From assembly GCA_037501455.1 (NCBI GenBank), contig CM074864.1, positions 36,978,001 through 37,042,000 of the forward strand: a DNA stretch of 64,000 bases, given 5' to 3'. Origin of the DNA: Lantana camara. Taxonomy: Eukaryota; Streptophyta; Magnoliopsida; Lamiales; Verbenaceae. Below the pieces are notes generated by a model, which saw only the letters and a program-made list of their open reading frames with translations, was not told the origin of the DNA and made no database searches. Positions 37,652 through 49,056 of the stretch are shown here, piece after piece. The position numbers were made by a program, and so were the translations under genes. Every line of letters begins with the position of its first letter. Position 1 is the first letter of the stretch.

Positions 37652-37663
37652 AGGTATCAGAGC
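37652..37663 (+). promoter_or_regulatory. Primer binding site of element I
   Basis: AGGTATCAGAGC follows the 5' LTR after an 8-base spacer, TCCTTAAG. It differs from the initiator tRNA-Met site only in the first base (T to A), next to the tRNA CCA end. Confidence 0.85.
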
Positions 37664-39215
37664 TCTAGGTTGCAAAACCGAGCTCTTGAGTCGTGTTGAG
37701 TCTGTCTAGGTCGTACGACATAGGAATAACTGCGCATTGCATTTGATTGACTTGATATTTTGACCTTTCGACATGAATTGTTTTGTGATTATAGGATTGT
37801 ATGCACAATATGACTTTGATTATGCAACACCTTATTTTATGTGCTTTATAAATTGCAATTAATTGTTGCATTTACGTGATATATGTGTTACATTTCATGT
37901 GCATCCTTAACCCGCATGCATCGAATTTAGTGTTTGAATTTCAGGGTGTCCTATGAGCCAACATTGAGAATTCCCTCCATCAACACTACTTATTGGCACT
38001 ACAACGGAAACACACCACAATCTGAAGATGAAAGGAGTCATCACCAAGATCAATGGTCGCAAAAAGGGTTCAGAGTTGAAGGAATGAGATTTACTATATA
38101 GGCTTACTATCTTAAAGTCAATTGAAAGATGAAGTTTGACAAATTTTCGCCTTGAGGATTCGTTCATTTGAAAGTAGTCAACTTGTTGAGGGAAATGAGT
38201 CAATGGAGGAGAATCTGATCAAGTAGAGCCGATTTGAAGGAGTTTGATGAATTTTCACCTTGATGATTCGTTCATTTGGAAGTAGTCACCTTGTTGATGG
38301 AAACGAGTTAATGTAGAAGAATTCGATCAAGTTCGATCCGATCAAGTCCAAGGGCTACGGATAAGTAACCCTGTTGGTGCTAACTTAAGTAACGAGTTAC
38401 AAACCATCGGTGGGAGTTGAAGGTTTTGGTACTGTTTAGAGTTAACAAACGACAAGACAAGCTTGGTTGTTGGCTCTCTGGGTGTTCTCTTCAAAGTGAG
38501 ATGGAAGATTCTGCTGAGATTGAAGATTCTGCTGAGGTGGTATAGATGTCAAAAGACTTTACTCAAGTTTTAGAATCGAAACCCATGAATTGCTTTGGGA
38601 AGTGCCTAATACCACGACCGTCCAACGTAACTCTGAGATGGATTTCTGATTGGCAATCGAATTATGGGCAATTCCTTGAGGATGAGCAGACTAAGGTTTA
38701 ACACATAAGTCAGAGTTCTTGAAGGAGACTGTGGATGATTCTGGTTGAGCAAGGATTATGGTTTAGTAGAGAGTTGGATGATGGACATAATTGATGAATT
38801 GCCTCTTCACATCAAAAGATCTAAGACAAGAAGTTCAGATGACGAAGATTGCATCATTATCGGCTTAATCAACTCCTACCACTTCGTCTCAACTTCCTGT
38901 AAGAGTTTGACACTATGGTGATCGGTACGCCAAGCATTCATGGCATTTGCATACATGCATCGCTTAAGTATTCTTATCTTGTTTTGTTTGATGTGTGTGA
39001 TGATTGTCGTTGTTCTGATGGTGATAACGTGGCTACCTGATCTAGCATTGATAACCTGGAATATCTGTTTCTGGTGAACTATTGCTGAAATTAATAAGTT
39101 ACGTGTTTATGTGGATTAAGCATGTCTATGTGATTTAAAACTCCATTGATTGCTCACTAACTTCGCATATAACATACATACATACCGTAACCTTGTTTTA
39201 CAGGGGTTCCATCGC

Positions 39216-39274
39216 GATATCCCCCTTGAGTTGAGGTATGAGCATTGAATCTATACTCAAGGGATACCGATATC
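39216..39274 (+). repeat. Long imperfect hairpin in the core of I
   Basis: GATATC and CCTTGAGT on the left pair with ACTCAAGG and GATATC on the right, with small internal mismatches and a loop of about 20 bases. Confidence 0.65.
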
Positions 39275-39371
39275 AGTTGTGTAAGGTACACCAAACATGC
39301 ACCGCATACTTTCCATCAAGTGTTACTCTGATTTGTGTATGTATGAATAACTGATCAGTGGATGTACGTGC

Positions 39372-39772
39372 AAGAGAGACCTTAGGTTCCCTCTTTTACG
39401 TGTTGGAGAGATGCAGGATTCTCTCTATTTATGTGATAGAAAGATGTCGGATTCTTTCTAAGTTGTGCACGAGAGATGTTGGATTCTCTTGTACTTAGAT
39501 ATTCGGAGATGTTGGATTCTCTTGAATCTAAGGGTTTGAGAAATGATGGATTTTCTCAAACTAGAATGTTTGAGAGATGTGAAAATCTATCAGACTTAGG
39601 TTGAGAGACGGGGTTCTCTCATTATGCGTTTGAGAGACGGGGTTCTTTCAATTGTGTGCTTCAGAAACGGGGTTATCTCAATTATGTGCGTGAGAGACGG
39701 GGTTCTCCCTCTTGTGTGTGCCGAGGGATGGGGCTCTCTCACTCTATGTGCCGAGAGATGGGATTCTCTCTT
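39372..39772 (+). repeat. Array of about 13 hairpin units with compensating stem changes
   Basis: Units of 28-34 bases have a stem around TGNNGGAT or CGGGGT. Stems include GAGAGA/TCTCTC (39406-39425), TAGAAAGA/TCTTTCTA (39437-39460) and GTTTGAGAAA/TTTCTCAAAC (39534-39561). Changes on one arm are matched on the other. A few units, for example the CAGAAA unit near 39661, are weak. The array ends about 320 bases before the polypurine tract. Confidence 0.82.
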
Positions 39773-40080
39773 ATTTGTTGTAGTTGCGTTACGCGTTGTT
39801 CCGGACAACGGTCTGCTAGCGACGAGTTTGCGACGCCATCAAAGTTGAGTGCAGTGATAACTATTCGTCTCATGGGATTGGTCGAAGAACTTGACGAAAG
39901 CAACGATCCAGTACTCAAATGGATCCCAATGACAACAAGACATCGCGAGAAGGGTTCAGTAAAGACAATGAGAGTAAACTTCAACGGAGGTTATTTTACG
40001 CAACTCCTCGAGAAGGGCTCAAACACTATCAACTCGAAACTTTTCCAGCTCAGGAGTGGAACCTGGGGACCAGGTTCTCT

Positions 40081-40094
40081 TAAGGGGGGAAGGT
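40081..40094 (+). promoter_or_regulatory. Polypurine tract of element I
   Basis: TAAGGGGGGAAGGT lies directly before TGTAACACCCCGC of the 3' LTR. Confidence 0.88.
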
Positions 40095-41735
40095 TGTAAC
40101 ACCCCGCATTTTCGGAGCAAGATACGATGCCGTTTCCGTGCGATTAGATTGTTATTTATTTAACTTTGCATGTGCTTGAATTGATTTAATTCATATCTTA
40201 ATTGTTTAATTGACCCAATTGCAATCTTATGAAAATAAGTGCACTTAATTGAAATATGTGTTTTGTGCCTAATTGCTCTTCAATTTAAATTATGTGGGCT
40301 ATTTTGTAAATATTGAAATTTGGGGATAATTTTCTAATTATAAGAAATTCAATTAGACTTAATTGGTCGCTACCTTTAAACATTTGGGGTACTTTTATAA
40401 TTTCTAAATCACTAATTGGATCTATTTGAAACCTAATTGGAATTTGAGGACCCAATTGCACGACCTAACTTCTTGAGGGACTTGTTTGCAATTTATGGGA
40501 TTAGGGCTGCTATAACGTGTAAACCCTAGCAGCCTTCTTCATTATTCTCTTCCCCTTTTCTGAGTTAGCAGCAGCGCAGCAGTTCCTTTCTCCCCTCATC
40601 AGCGGAAACTCGCCAACAACCACCATTGCTAACACCTTCTTCTCCGGCGAGCTCCGCCGCCGACCACCACTCCCTCACCCTCTCAAACTCTCTCTCTCTC
40701 ACTCCAGCACAGCAGCGCTGGCATCTCTAACCACCAGCGAATCGGCCGCCGCTACCTTCTCCGACAAACCCATCACCATCATCCCCCCCCTAGATCTCCT
40801 CCTCTCACCACCGGGGATTCAGCACCTCGTCGTCGTCACCTCCGTCTTCCACCAAACCGGCGAATCTCTCTCTCCATTTCTCAACCACCGTCGGCCAGAT
40901 CTGCTTTTTCTCGCAGGTCACCATCTCCGAACATGAACGCCGCCGTACACCTCATTTCGGTCTTCAACAGATAGCAGCAGTGCATCAGTCTTCCTCGCCA
41001 GATCTGGCTCCTCACGCGCCACCCTCCGCCGCCACAGCACCACCATTCCTCCCCTGTTTTCTTCCCTTTACCGACACCAACCACGCGGGTTAGGAAAGAG
41101 GGTAAGCTCTAGCTCAGCCACACCTTATGGATGCCATTGTTTGAATCCCTTTCTCAATCTTTCTTCTCTTAATCTGATCAAGGGAACAAGGCAAGGAATG
41201 ATCCTAAACAGCAGCTGGGTGTAATCGTTCCTACCGAGTTCAGCCACCGAAATCGAGCAGGCCTCACTCCCCTGTTGCTACTCTGTTCTTGTTCGCAACA
41301 GCAAGAGCAATTTCGACAGCCTCCTCATATCCGACTGAGCCGCCGCTCCTTTTAGATTGTAAACCCCTTCTCCTTCTATTGAATGTTATCTTAATTAATT
41401 GTAAGTGTACAATGATATTTTGAGGGTTGGATTTAAAAGAATAAAATGTTGGACATGTTGTTGTGGATTGAATTAGTTTCGTCAATTTGGCTCTTGAGAA
41501 ATTATGAAAATTGTTTCAATCAATTTGGTGTTTGTTATAGGAGAATTGAATGAAATATGTATGAATATTGATTTGATTATTCTCAAATCTGGGTATTACG
41601 GCTGTATGTATACATTAGTTGCAAGATCATGAACTTGTTATCAAATTCTTGAAGTTGACTGTGTAATTAGTAAATGGGTTAATTAAATCTAAACTGAATC
41701 TTTATTTTTTTAGGGGGCATTAACCGAATGTGTGA

Positions 41736-41770
<35 letters not shown>

Positions 41771-42126
41771 TTAGAAAATATGGGTGTATGAAAGTATATC
41801 AGTTTGGGAATTCAAATTAATTTAATTGTTGATTAATTAAAACATGACTTCGACCTTGAGTTACCTTGTTAAATGGTTGATTTGGGTAATTGTGAAGTGA
41901 TAATCCTATATTATTAAATTTATGTAATATGGATCATATGGAATATTTGACAATTACCTACCTTGTATGATTTTGTTCTAATGGGATGATTAATACATTG
42001 CACTACTTAATTTAACTTGCTAATGAATTATAAGTATATGTGTGTGTGCCTACTGTGTACCTGTAATGCCTTACTCAATCTAATGGATTAAAATGTGGTA
42101 GTTGGGTGTGCGTGTGAGTGCGGTAT

Positions 42127-42130
<4 letters not shown>

Positions 42131-42171
<41 letters not shown>
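42131..42171. repeat. TA microsatellite, 3' LTR of I
   Basis: A TA run of about 40 bases, shorter than the partner at 35809-35858. Confidence 0.88.
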
Positions 42172-42174
<3 letters not shown>

Positions 42175-42617
42175 CTTGAGTTTGTGTACTAACTATATAT
42201 AAAAGTTGTGAAGGTGTATATATAAATATAGTAAGTGTGCTGCTAATTATATATGTATATTATAATGAACCTTTTATTTGTGGGATACTAATTGAAAGAG
42301 TTAGACGTTGTGTATCATCTGTTAAGTGTAACGGGGATGTAGGTGCGTGCATATATGATGTATGTCTATAGATGCATATGAGTGGGTGCATGTAATAAAT
42401 GGTTTGGGTATGTGTGAATGCTGGATATGCATATATATTAGTGTGTGTATGAAATTTATGTGTTAAGTATTTAAACTATATGGTATTTTATGATCTTAAT
42501 TATATAACATACCATTTCATATTACTTCATATCGATTCATAATCATCGCCGTGCGTTTATGTGGTTCATGTCTGAGTCTTGTCTCACGAGTATACTACAT
42601 TTCCCTTTTCTGTACAG

Positions 42618-42691
42618 TGATCTCCAGGGTGGAGACAACCTGGTCGAGCACACACCCGTCTTGTCAGTTATCGTATCTTGTCGCTTCCCAG
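42618..42691 (+). other. Candidate mini-exon in the 3' LTR of I
   Basis: The block follows TTTTCTGTACAG and ends TCCCAG/GTGAGG, a strong donor form. The 5' LTR block starting at 36304 ends TGTCAA/GTGAGG, a weaker donor. It contains TCTCCAGGGTGGAGA, similar to the block of element M. Confidence 0.42.
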
Positions 42692-43964
42692 GTGAGGTTT
42701 AGGATTTTGTATAGTTATGCGACCTATGGTCTTAATATGCTGATTTCAACCCTTGCATGCGAGTATATCTATTATAAATATGTATGTGTTGGATATGATA
42801 TGTTTTTGTCCTTTTGAATCAACTCTGTTTTGGAAAATTAAATATGAAAGCATATGTAAGCTGTTTTGAAAAGTACTTTACGTTATGTTCTGTAGCGAGA
42901 TTGCCATGAAAGATTGGCATTTGTGATCCATTGTGATCTGTTCTGATGTGATCCATTGTGATCTGTGTGTGGATCGATGCTGGTGAACTGCGGGTAATGG
43001 ATACCCCGGGACGGTTAGGGTCGTCGGGGTAATTCATCTATTTCGTAGTTCCTTTTGAGATATCTTCATACGACCCGTGCTGTAGGGAAGGTGTGGTATC
43101 TTGAGCCTTCGGCTAAGGCCGGGGAGGACTCTTGTGGGTTCGCAACCCCTTGAGGGTGAGTTTATTTTTAGACGGTTTATTATTAGATGGTTGGGGACCG
43201 CACATCCTCTCCATCAACGGTGTAGCGGAGGGATTGGTTTTGATTTATGTTTTGAGGAGTTGAGGTTGGAAGCTCATATTCGCCGAGCAGTTGATTATGT
43301 TATGTTATGGAATTATGAATCGGGATAGAGTCTTTCTGGAAATGGTTTCTAAACTTATATCTATATCTTATTCGGGTTCTTTCAAAACGTTTTGGTATGT
43401 AACACCTATCCCCGGTTCATGAGTCCATCCTTTTTATTCTGTGCTATGCTCCTTATATATATATATTGTGGGTGTGCATTAGCCCCCTCACTCGGTCAAG
43501 TTGACTGACCCCTCATTTACACTTTTAGTTGCAGGATTGTTGGCGTTTCCTAGGCGGAAATGAGTCCTTTGAGTTGCACTTTGTCGGTCTAGTCTTGCTA
43601 TTTGCATTTGTCTTTTCATACACTTTACTTATGCTTTGTCTTGTAGACTTAAGATTATATTTTACTATTCGGTAGCCCTTCGTGGCAGTCATTCGGCCCC
43701 TTGTGGCACTTGATGATTATTACTTTATGTTCATATTCGGGACTAGGGATTTATGCTAGTTGAACCCGTCACCTGCTTTGCATGTTTTCTTTTAATTGCT
43801 TCCGCACTCTGAGTTTTGGTCAAGTTAGATCCGCCTAGCCTAGTGTGTGAGTTGTTCTCCCGTTCGCTATGATTCGGATTCGGGCATGGACTTTCTATTT
43901 CATGACCGGGTCGGGGTCCTAGTGCGGGGGATGTGGCATCCTCCGTTTGGGGTGTTACAGAGAT

Positions 43965-44448
43965 AGAGAAAGGAGATTGGGAAAAATGTGTCTTGTGCAC
44001 AAGCTATATACAACCGGGTATCCTTATCGCGCAGCAAAGAGAAATATCGCGTACGAATAATCGTAAATAAAATCGGTAAAGTTACGAATAAACATTCAAG
44101 CTCCGAATTAATTTTATAAATTAAAATGAAAGAGAGAGAGATTTACCAATTGGAGTTTAATTCAATATAATTTTAGAAGCCTTTCGTACAATTTAACGAC
44201 ATTTCGTAAACACATGATTGATAATTAATCTCAAGGAATTCAAGTAAACCGAAATTAAACAAGTTAAGTAACATGATGGATTTAAAATTAACTTAACCAT
44301 TAATTTTAGAATAATCCAAATGATCACATATTAAATTGAATTTACATTAAATCACATAATTCAAGAACTCTTAAATTAAACACACACAAGTGTAGGGACT
44401 TACTTGTTAATGTCGTCAGGACGCCCTTCGAGAATACGGGGCGTCAAA
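43965..44448 (-). mobile_element. Right segment of solo LTR G
   Basis: Continues LTR G after element I and ends GGGGCGTCAAA before the GTATG duplication at 44449-44453. Confidence 0.78.
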
Positions 44449-45357
44449 GTATGCCTTATGTGTCAATTTGTAATTTTATTTAATCATGTGCACATTAGAA
44501 TTTAATTAAATGTACTTGGACTTAGTCGTCTAATATTTACAAATTAGGGACCTAATTGTAATTAGGTTGTTTGAGCCTTCGTGGCTCCTTGAGCTCGAGA
44601 ATTCGAATTCGAATTTGGACTTCACTTTTGGATTCATTTCGACGATTTGGGTCTAACGGGACTAGCCTTGCCTTTTTCTAAAGTCGTTTGACCTCCCTAC
44701 TAATTTAATTTCTAACCGATTGAACCAAACCCCGTTTTGAACAGAATCGAACCGGTTTTCTTGGCCTTAATAAACCGAACCACCCTAGCTCTCTACCTTG
44801 TTCTTGCTTGCACGATCAAAAGGGGGAGAAGAATAGCAAAGCAGGGTTTTCTCGATCTTCAACCTTTGAGCTCAAGCCCCGTCTCCATTTCTCGTCCAAT
44901 CAACGATCCAAGGTAAGATTTGAACTCCACTCGTCGTGTGTTTCGATTCTATCCAAATAAACCTTGTCTTCTTTGCTTGATTCTTTGAACTTGGAGAAGA
45001 TGATAAATAGTGTGAAATGTGAAAATTTGCTTCTAATGTCTTCAAATGTGAAATATATGCTCCTAGATTGTAGTATGTTGTTCGTGTGAGTTCCCTCTTC
45101 GTTTGTTTGTCAAGATTTTGTTCGTTTCTTGCATATTTCTTGAATCAACATTGTTGTACCTTGCTTGAAGCTTCCATGGCAGCTTTGTTTCTAGCTCGTT
45201 TCATGTTGTTTTGATAGCATTTTTTGTTAGAGTATGTATATATAGACTTATGTTTTGAATTTGAGGTGTTTTGGCTGAGTATTCTTGGAGTTGTGATGAT
45301 TTTTGGTTTGCCTCGTTCGTACCAGCTGTTGCTGCTACATATTTTGGGCCTGCATTT

Positions 45358-45446
45358 AATCCACGGTCGTGGATTTTGGCCTTGAAGAAATCCACGGTCG
45401 TGGATTTGAGGCAGGGACTCCGGATGGGTTCCATGGTCGTGGAACC
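45358..45446. repeat. Three near-perfect palindromes in LTR F
   Basis: AATCCACG/CGTGGATT at 45358-45375, AAATCCACG/CGTGGATTT at 45388-45407 and GGTTCCA/TGGAACC at 45427-45446, all with a GTCG-like centre. The third has different arms that still pair with each other. Confidence 0.88.
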
Positions 45447-46221
45447 TCCCCTGTTTTCTGTTTGAGATTGTTTTGTTCCGTTGATGCTTCTTCCGAGCTC
45501 TGATTAACCTGAGTTTTGGAGACAATCAACCTTTCTGAGTCTAGAACATTCTCCAATTGGAATCACCCCAAAATTCAATGTAGATTATGAGATATAACCA
45601 TTTGAATTTGGTGTCGCCACTTCGCCGAAATTCTGCTTTCGTTCAACTTCAAACCTACGCCATTTTCGCCTCACTTTGAATCACGATTCAAATCACATAC
45701 CATTGGAAATATATTTATGTCTAGTTTCATTTCCAAGAAACAAAAATCAATTCCCCTTTCTCAAACTCAAGTTATACCCGTTTTTCTTCAGCTTGCCCAT
45801 TTCTGAAAACTGTCAGCTTTGGCCTAATTTCACCCGGAACCCCTTTACTTGTTTTTATTCCATTTTTATCTTATCTTGCCACCTCCAAACTTGTTCCTAA
45901 CATTTTTTACCTTGTGTATGTGTATGTGCTTATTGTTATTTGCATTTTATGTTCCTTAAGTAATGTGAATTATTTGCACGAGCCATATATGCACCTTGTT
46001 ATGTATCTCTACCTCATGATATGCATTAATTATGCACATGAACCTGTTATATGATAATAAATGAATATCTTAGGTAATGTAATGTCTTTCTTTACATATA
46101 ATTGATGCGAATATGTGTTATGCATATGTGATTGCGTCTTTTATATGCATGAACATACGCCGTGCGTCCATGTGATTCATTCTTGAGTCTAAGTTTTGTA
46201 TTTTGTCTTCAGTTTGTTCAG

Positions 46222-46303
46222 GTGCACCCGAGGTGGTGTTTAATCGGCCTTGTTAATTCCGGGGTGAATCAAGTACTTTGTCTTCGGCCTCGTTTGGTAC
46301 AAG
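46222..46303 (+). other. Candidate mini-exon within LTR F
   Basis: It follows TTTGTTCAG and ends TACAAG/GTGAGG. The 82-base block begins GTGCACCCGAGGTGGTGTTT, near-identical in its first half to the LTR-a block at 1395. Confidence 0.45.
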
Positions 46304-47585
46304 GTGAGGTTAGGATATAGTTATACCCTATTACAACGTGCTCGTTTTCGAATGCATGCGACTTATAAGCCTTATGTATACGTAAATATGTGCGAAGAAT
46401 GTACTTTGATGGTTTTGCTATACGTTTGAAAGTATGAATGATATGTATAAGCCTATGTATGCTTGCTCTTGGATTTGATATATTTGTATGAGAGTTGCAT
46501 GCTTGTGGTTATGTATAGTAGGTACGCATGTGACGAGTATGCAAGAATGTATGTTTGAAACGTATGCATATGGAATGTATATATGTGTGTATGTATATGA
46601 TATGTATGCCTGCACGTTTGTAGCTGGCTTAAGACTTGATTTGCCTTTTTGCCTTATACGTGAGCTTGATTTTTCCTAATAGGGCCCCGACATACGTGAT
46701 ATGCTAAGGATGTACCGGAACCCACCAGAGCGTTGGTTGGGGGATGGAGTCTTGAGGGTTTGAGGAGCATTGAGCACTCCCCTCGTCCGTTTTGAATTGC
46801 TAGGGTCGCGCAACCCTTCCATCACACTGTAGATTTGCCTGGTATGTATCTTTTTGGTTTATTTTGTGGAGGTTTGTACTCGTGCCTGCCGAGTCTTGTT
46901 ACGTTGGTTTTAAGGTGGAACGGGGGCGGATTCTTAAACTAAGATAAAATTTGTTATACTTTTAACCTAATACAATATGTTTGGATATGTGTGATAAGTC
47001 AACATGATTTGAACGTACGCATTAATATAAGTTAAGCACCGTTTGTTCTGTTTTGCTAAATCTATATATATTATCATAGGCAAATATTTTGGCGTGTAAA
47101 AACTAATCCCGACTTCACGAAATCTTCTTTTAACGTGCTTTGCTATGTACATATGTATAGCGTGCGTGTGTTAACCCCTCGCTCAATCAAGTGTGACTGA
47201 CCCCTCCCTCTTTACGTTTTAGCTTTGCAGGTTTGCTTTGGAGTTCGAGCTAGGCGAAGTCTTTCGGTTGTGGGGTCCGTTCGAGTCGGTCTTTCGTTTA
47301 GTCTGCATTTTGCATTTTGTATTTTGTATTCGAATTATATTTGTACGATATGATTGCACGTTTGAATATATGATTTGCTTAGTTATGATTTGAATTCGGG
47401 ACAGGCTTCTAGGGCTAGTGTGAACCCGTTTGTATTTATGAATTATGTTATGATTTTATTTCGGGATTAGGAATTATGCTAGTTTGAACCCGTCACCTGT
47501 TTGCATGGTTTTGATTTTTGTTTGGCATGTTAATGCTTCCACATATTCTGTTAAGTACCGTTTTGTGCACACTACAAGAAATCCT

Positions 47586-48065
47586 GCGAATTCCGACGGG
47601 ACACGGGACATCCCGTCGGAATTCCCTCGGAATTCTGTAGGAAACAGTGAATTCCGAGGGAATTTCGAAGGGACACAGTCCGTAGGAAGACCCCTTCTCG
47701 GAATTCAAAAACCGACGAAAAACCGACGGAATTCCAAGGGAAAAAAAACCTAAAAAAAAAAAGTAAATTAAAATAATTCCGACGGGATTCCGAGGGAAAT
47801 CCCGTTGGAAAGGTCGTATTCTAAAAAAATAAAATATATATCCCGACGGGATTTCCCTCGGAATCCCGTTGGTTTGTTATTAAAATAAAAAACTAAGTAA
47901 TTAATTCCGACGGGATTTGCCTCGGAATCCCTTCGGAATAAGCTTAAAATAAAAAAAAAAATTAATTAATTCCGACGGGATTTCCCTCGGGATCCCATCG
48001 GAGATGTTAAAATAAAAAAAATTAAACAATTCCGACGGAATTCCCCTCGGAATTCCGTCAGAAAT
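47586..48065. repeat. CACTA subterminal repeats
   Basis: About ten copies of TTCCGACGGGAT and its complement CCCTCGGAATCCCGTCGG occur in both directions, separated by A-rich spacers. Such motifs are usual binding targets for CACTA transposase. Confidence 0.85.
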
Positions 48066-48300
48066 TATTAAAAAAAAGTAAAAAAAAAAATATTTTACAA
48101 CCAGTCAAACCTATTTATTTAGAACCAATTCATCAAATAACATTACAAATACACACACTAATCCATACAAAAATTATCTATTCTTAATCTATTACAAAAT
48201 GGTACTTTGACAACCCATGAGATCACTTCTGCTTTCAGTTGTTGCTTGCATGAGAAGAGAGCTACAACAAAAATTAGCAGCAAATGGGAATCATAAGCGC

Positions 48301-48320
48301 AAAAAAAAAAAAAAAAAAAA
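48301..48320. repeat. Run of 20 A
   Basis: A single-base run inside the CACTA element. Confidence 0.85.
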
Positions 48321-48902
48321 GGTCAAGAGAGATTTACATCTTGCACGAAACTAAGGTTCAACCTTAAATTACAATATTATGCATCACAAATCTCTTGCAC
48401 AAAACTGAGATTCAACCTTAAATTATAATATTATTCATCATGTGAAATTTCTCTAGTAAATCTTGTAAAAACTAATTATTGGACACATTATATTAGTTTT
48501 AAGTCATCTTATGTATCTAAATTTTCTAAATTTAAATTCTTATTCAATTGTTGCCTATATTCATACTACGTAGCAGGATGACATGAAAATAGAAAAATAA
48601 AACTTAGCAAAAGATAGGTTGTACATTACAATATATAATATCCTATTAGCAAATCATATGCTCTTTTCTAATACTTTAAACTGATGAATAAAACCTATTC
48701 AAGATGCACAAAAATTGGAGCACCAAAAATAATTTTTACCATCATAATTTCACTATTTTATAGACAATAGTTCCAATACTTTAGTATTTTAGAAATCTAA
48801 AAAGTACAACATTATAAAATCCATCCTCTGGCTACAAACAAATATGCTCAAAATATAAGGAAAACGGCAAGTTCTTGAAGAGAACTATAAGTATACTCAC
48901 AA

Positions 48903-49056
48903 TTTTCACTCGGGAGTCCAAGTCCAGAATCTGGTTTATCATCATCTTCTATAAGCAACAACATTATGCTATTCTTGCATCTCTTGTCGAGTACATGGAA
49001 ATTTCCTTCAAGATCTTTGGCATGATCATCCAATAGGAACCGACTTACCAAAGCCT
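48903..49056 (-). pseudogene. Exon-like fragment of unrecognised gene inside CACTA
   Basis: On the minus strand TTTTGTTAG is followed by an open exon of about 51 codons, beginning ALVSRFLLDDHAKDL and containing DKRCKNSIMLLLIEDDD, and ending at GTGAGTATAC, a good donor. The clean splice borders and balanced residue use look like real host protein, unlike the rest of the window. I do not recognise the family. Confidence 0.5.

Larger units (their letters stand above)
37644..40094 (+). other. Non-coding core of element I
   Basis: It runs from the primer site to the polypurine tract without a recognised protein. It holds a 59-base hairpin at 39216-39274 and a 13-unit hairpin array at 39372-39772. 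The last frame before the polypurine tract ends in GSLKGGRL and a stop, the usual tail form of Ty3 pol, which again suggests a gutted autonomous ancestor. Confidence 0.7.
33777..43959 (+). mobile_element. Element I: complete non-autonomous LTR retrotransposon (LARD-like)
   Basis: Two direct repeats of about 3.87 kb (33777-37643 and 40095-43959) flank a 2,451-base core. GAGAT occurs at 33772-33776 and 43960-43964, an exact target duplication. Primer site and polypurine tract place it on the plus strand. No gag-pol domain was recognised. It sits in LTR G, a related family on the other strand. The two LTRs are highly alike; most visible differences are in microsatellite and C-run lengths plus scattered single changes, so it may be younger than H. 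Confidence 0.92.
40095..43959 (+). repeat. 3' LTR of element I
   Basis: It matches the 5' LTR along its whole length. The donor-like GTAAG is at 41102, the hairpin at 43495-43505 and the acceptor-like TTGCAG ends at 43534. It ends GTGTTACA before the GAGAT duplication. Confidence 0.92.
19147..44448 (-). mobile_element. Solo LTR G, minus strand, split by elements H and I
   Basis: It begins TGTAACACCCCAAACGG at 19147 and ends GGGGCGTCAAA at 44448; the expected final CACA has one change. GTATG at 19142-19146 recurs at 44449-44453. LTR sequence lies at 19147-19953, 30991-33776 and 43965-44448, about 4.1 kb once H and I are removed. Minus-strand landmarks: acceptor-like TTGCAG/G near 19605, hairpin GTCAA-C-TTGAC at 19635-19645 and donor-like GGGTAAG at 33001. 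The 31000-31140 stretch matches the LTR of element I on the opposite strand, so G and I are related families. Confidence 0.82.
44454..47569 (+). mobile_element. Right segment of plus-strand LTR F
   Basis: LTR F resumes after G. Landmarks: donor-like CCAAG/GTAAGA at 44913, three palindromes at 45358-45446, mini-exon-like block at 46222-46303, acceptor-like TTTGCAG ending at 47230, and GAGCTAGGCGAAG. The hairpin found after the TATA-like tract in other LTRs is weak here. F is cut at 47569 by the CACTA element, about 100-150 bases before its expected end. Confidence 0.75.

Noticed and set aside
39372..39772. CRISPR-like array
   Set aside because: Units are short hairpins with drifting sequence and no constant repeat with unique spacers; the setting is a plant retrotransposon.
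39656..40099. 147-codon open frame at the end of the core of I
   Set aside because: It starts inside the hairpin array, shows no domain, and only its last few codons resemble a pol tail.
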